A DNA stretch of 64,000 bases from Myroides guanonis. GTDB taxonomy: Bacteria; Bacteroidota; Bacteroidia; Flavobacteriales; Flavobacteriaceae. The position numbers and the translations under genes are program-made. This document shows positions 63,696 to 64,000 of this stretch, piece by piece. Below the pieces are notes generated by a model, which saw only the letters and a program-made list of their open reading frames with translations, was not told the DNA's origin and ran no database searches. The stretch covers positions 52,250-116,249 of the forward strand of contig NZ_FORU01000012.1 in the NCBI RefSeq assembly GCF_900114085.1. The letters are read 5' to 3'. Numbering within the stretch: position 1 is the first letter of the stretch; every line of letters starts with the position of its first letter.

Positions 63696-64000
63696 CTATC
63701 TTTTTAGTGAAAAATGTCCTTTGTATTCTCTTTTATTTCCTGAAAAATCATTGTACTCTATCGTAAACCAGTAATCCGTAGATGGCATTGGTCTACCTCC
63801 GTAAGTTCCATCCCAACCTTCTCCCAATGGACTCAGCTGTTTGAGTAACTTACCACTGCGGTCAAAGATATAAATCTTTGCACCTGGTTGACTCTTAACT
63901 CCCAAAACATTCCATGTGTCGTTAAACCCATCCCCGTTAGGTGTAAAGTATTTTGGATAATTCATGATAGAAACAACCTTAGACACAGCACAAGCTCCTG
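63696..64000 (-). CDS. T9SS type B sorting domain protein, 5' part beyond the window
   Basis: The reading frame stays open to the window end and runs into the C-terminal 101 codons of a longer gene; a GTG at 63986 is internal. The sequence ACAVSKVVSI precedes the type B sorting domain NYPKYFTPNGDGFNDTW, followed by KIYIFDRSGKLLKQL and PSTDYWFTIEY and ending FSLKR. The typical cysteine-containing strand before the domain suggests Ig-like repeats upstream. Such proteins are exported by the T9SS and linked to the cell surface. The rest of the protein is not visible. Confidence 0.93.
   Translation of the reverse strand, partial: GACAVSKVVSIMNYPKYFTPNGDGFNDTWNVLGVKSQPGAKIYIFDRSGKLLKQLSPLGEGWDGTYGGRPMPSTDYWFTIEYNDFSGNKREYKGHFSLKR

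Overview
The window comes from an AT-rich chromosome of a Bacteroidota bacterium, most likely family Flavobacteriaceae (Flavobacterium/Myroides-like; the genus cannot be fixed from sequence alone). The reasons are Bacteroidota-type promoters (TTG, then about 17-19 nt, then TAnnTTTG), type IX secretion (T9SS) type B C-terminal sorting domains, a PorP/SprF protein, an L32 without the usual cysteine motif, a short NuoG and a full set of Flavobacteriaceae-like housekeeping genes. No rRNA, tRNA, transposase, integrase, prophage or CRISPR array was seen. Intrinsic terminators with perfect or near-perfect stems close most transcription units, and many sit between convergent genes.

Left part (1-14.6 kb): an M13 metallopeptidase cut by the window edge, a small membrane protein, a small secreted protein, aconitase AcnA, and a divergent response regulator / TPR histidine kinase pair with dyad symmetries between them. 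A minus-strand block follows with asd, osmC-recJ, and an unknown acidic protein with rsmI. Thymidine kinase then reads on the plus strand.

Centre-left (14.7-30 kb, minus strand): a large surface-protein locus. In transcription order it encodes a 2634-residue repetitive exported protein, two exported paralogues sharing an N-terminal domain (798 and 208 aa), a 417-aa protein with a T9SS type B sorting domain, a PorP/SprF protein and a TPR/propeller/OmpA protein resembling PorE. The last three are almost contiguous. The arrangement suggests an adhesin or surface-fibre export and anchoring module and is the best candidate here for an under-described system. A 669-bp gene-free region precedes it.

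Middle (30.6-46.8 kb): housekeeping genes: an enoyl-CoA hydratase family protein, queD-lpxH, ribF with an HTTM protein, a YugP-like zinc peptidase, the rimP-nusA-infB operon (with a terminator-like hairpin in its leader), a universal stress protein, an ECF sigma / small protein / MscS-like channel operon, ribE, pdxA, and yceD-rpmF. The fatty-acid genes fabH-accB-accC follow (46.9-49.9 kb), then a cold-shock gene with a clear promoter.

Right part (50.3-63.3 kb): a complete 14-gene nuoA-N operon for respiratory complex I, with a consensus promoter and a strong terminator. The window ends inside a minus-strand gene whose C-terminus is another T9SS type B sorting domain.

Several starts were moved to internal codons because the longest frame begins upstream of a recognisable promoter, inside a terminator, or ahead of the conserved N-terminus (osmC, tdk, the 417- and 208-aa proteins, ribF, the YugP-like peptidase, yceD, nuoA, nuoB, nuoG, nuoI). 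All functional names rest on motif and family recognition by eye; no database search was run.
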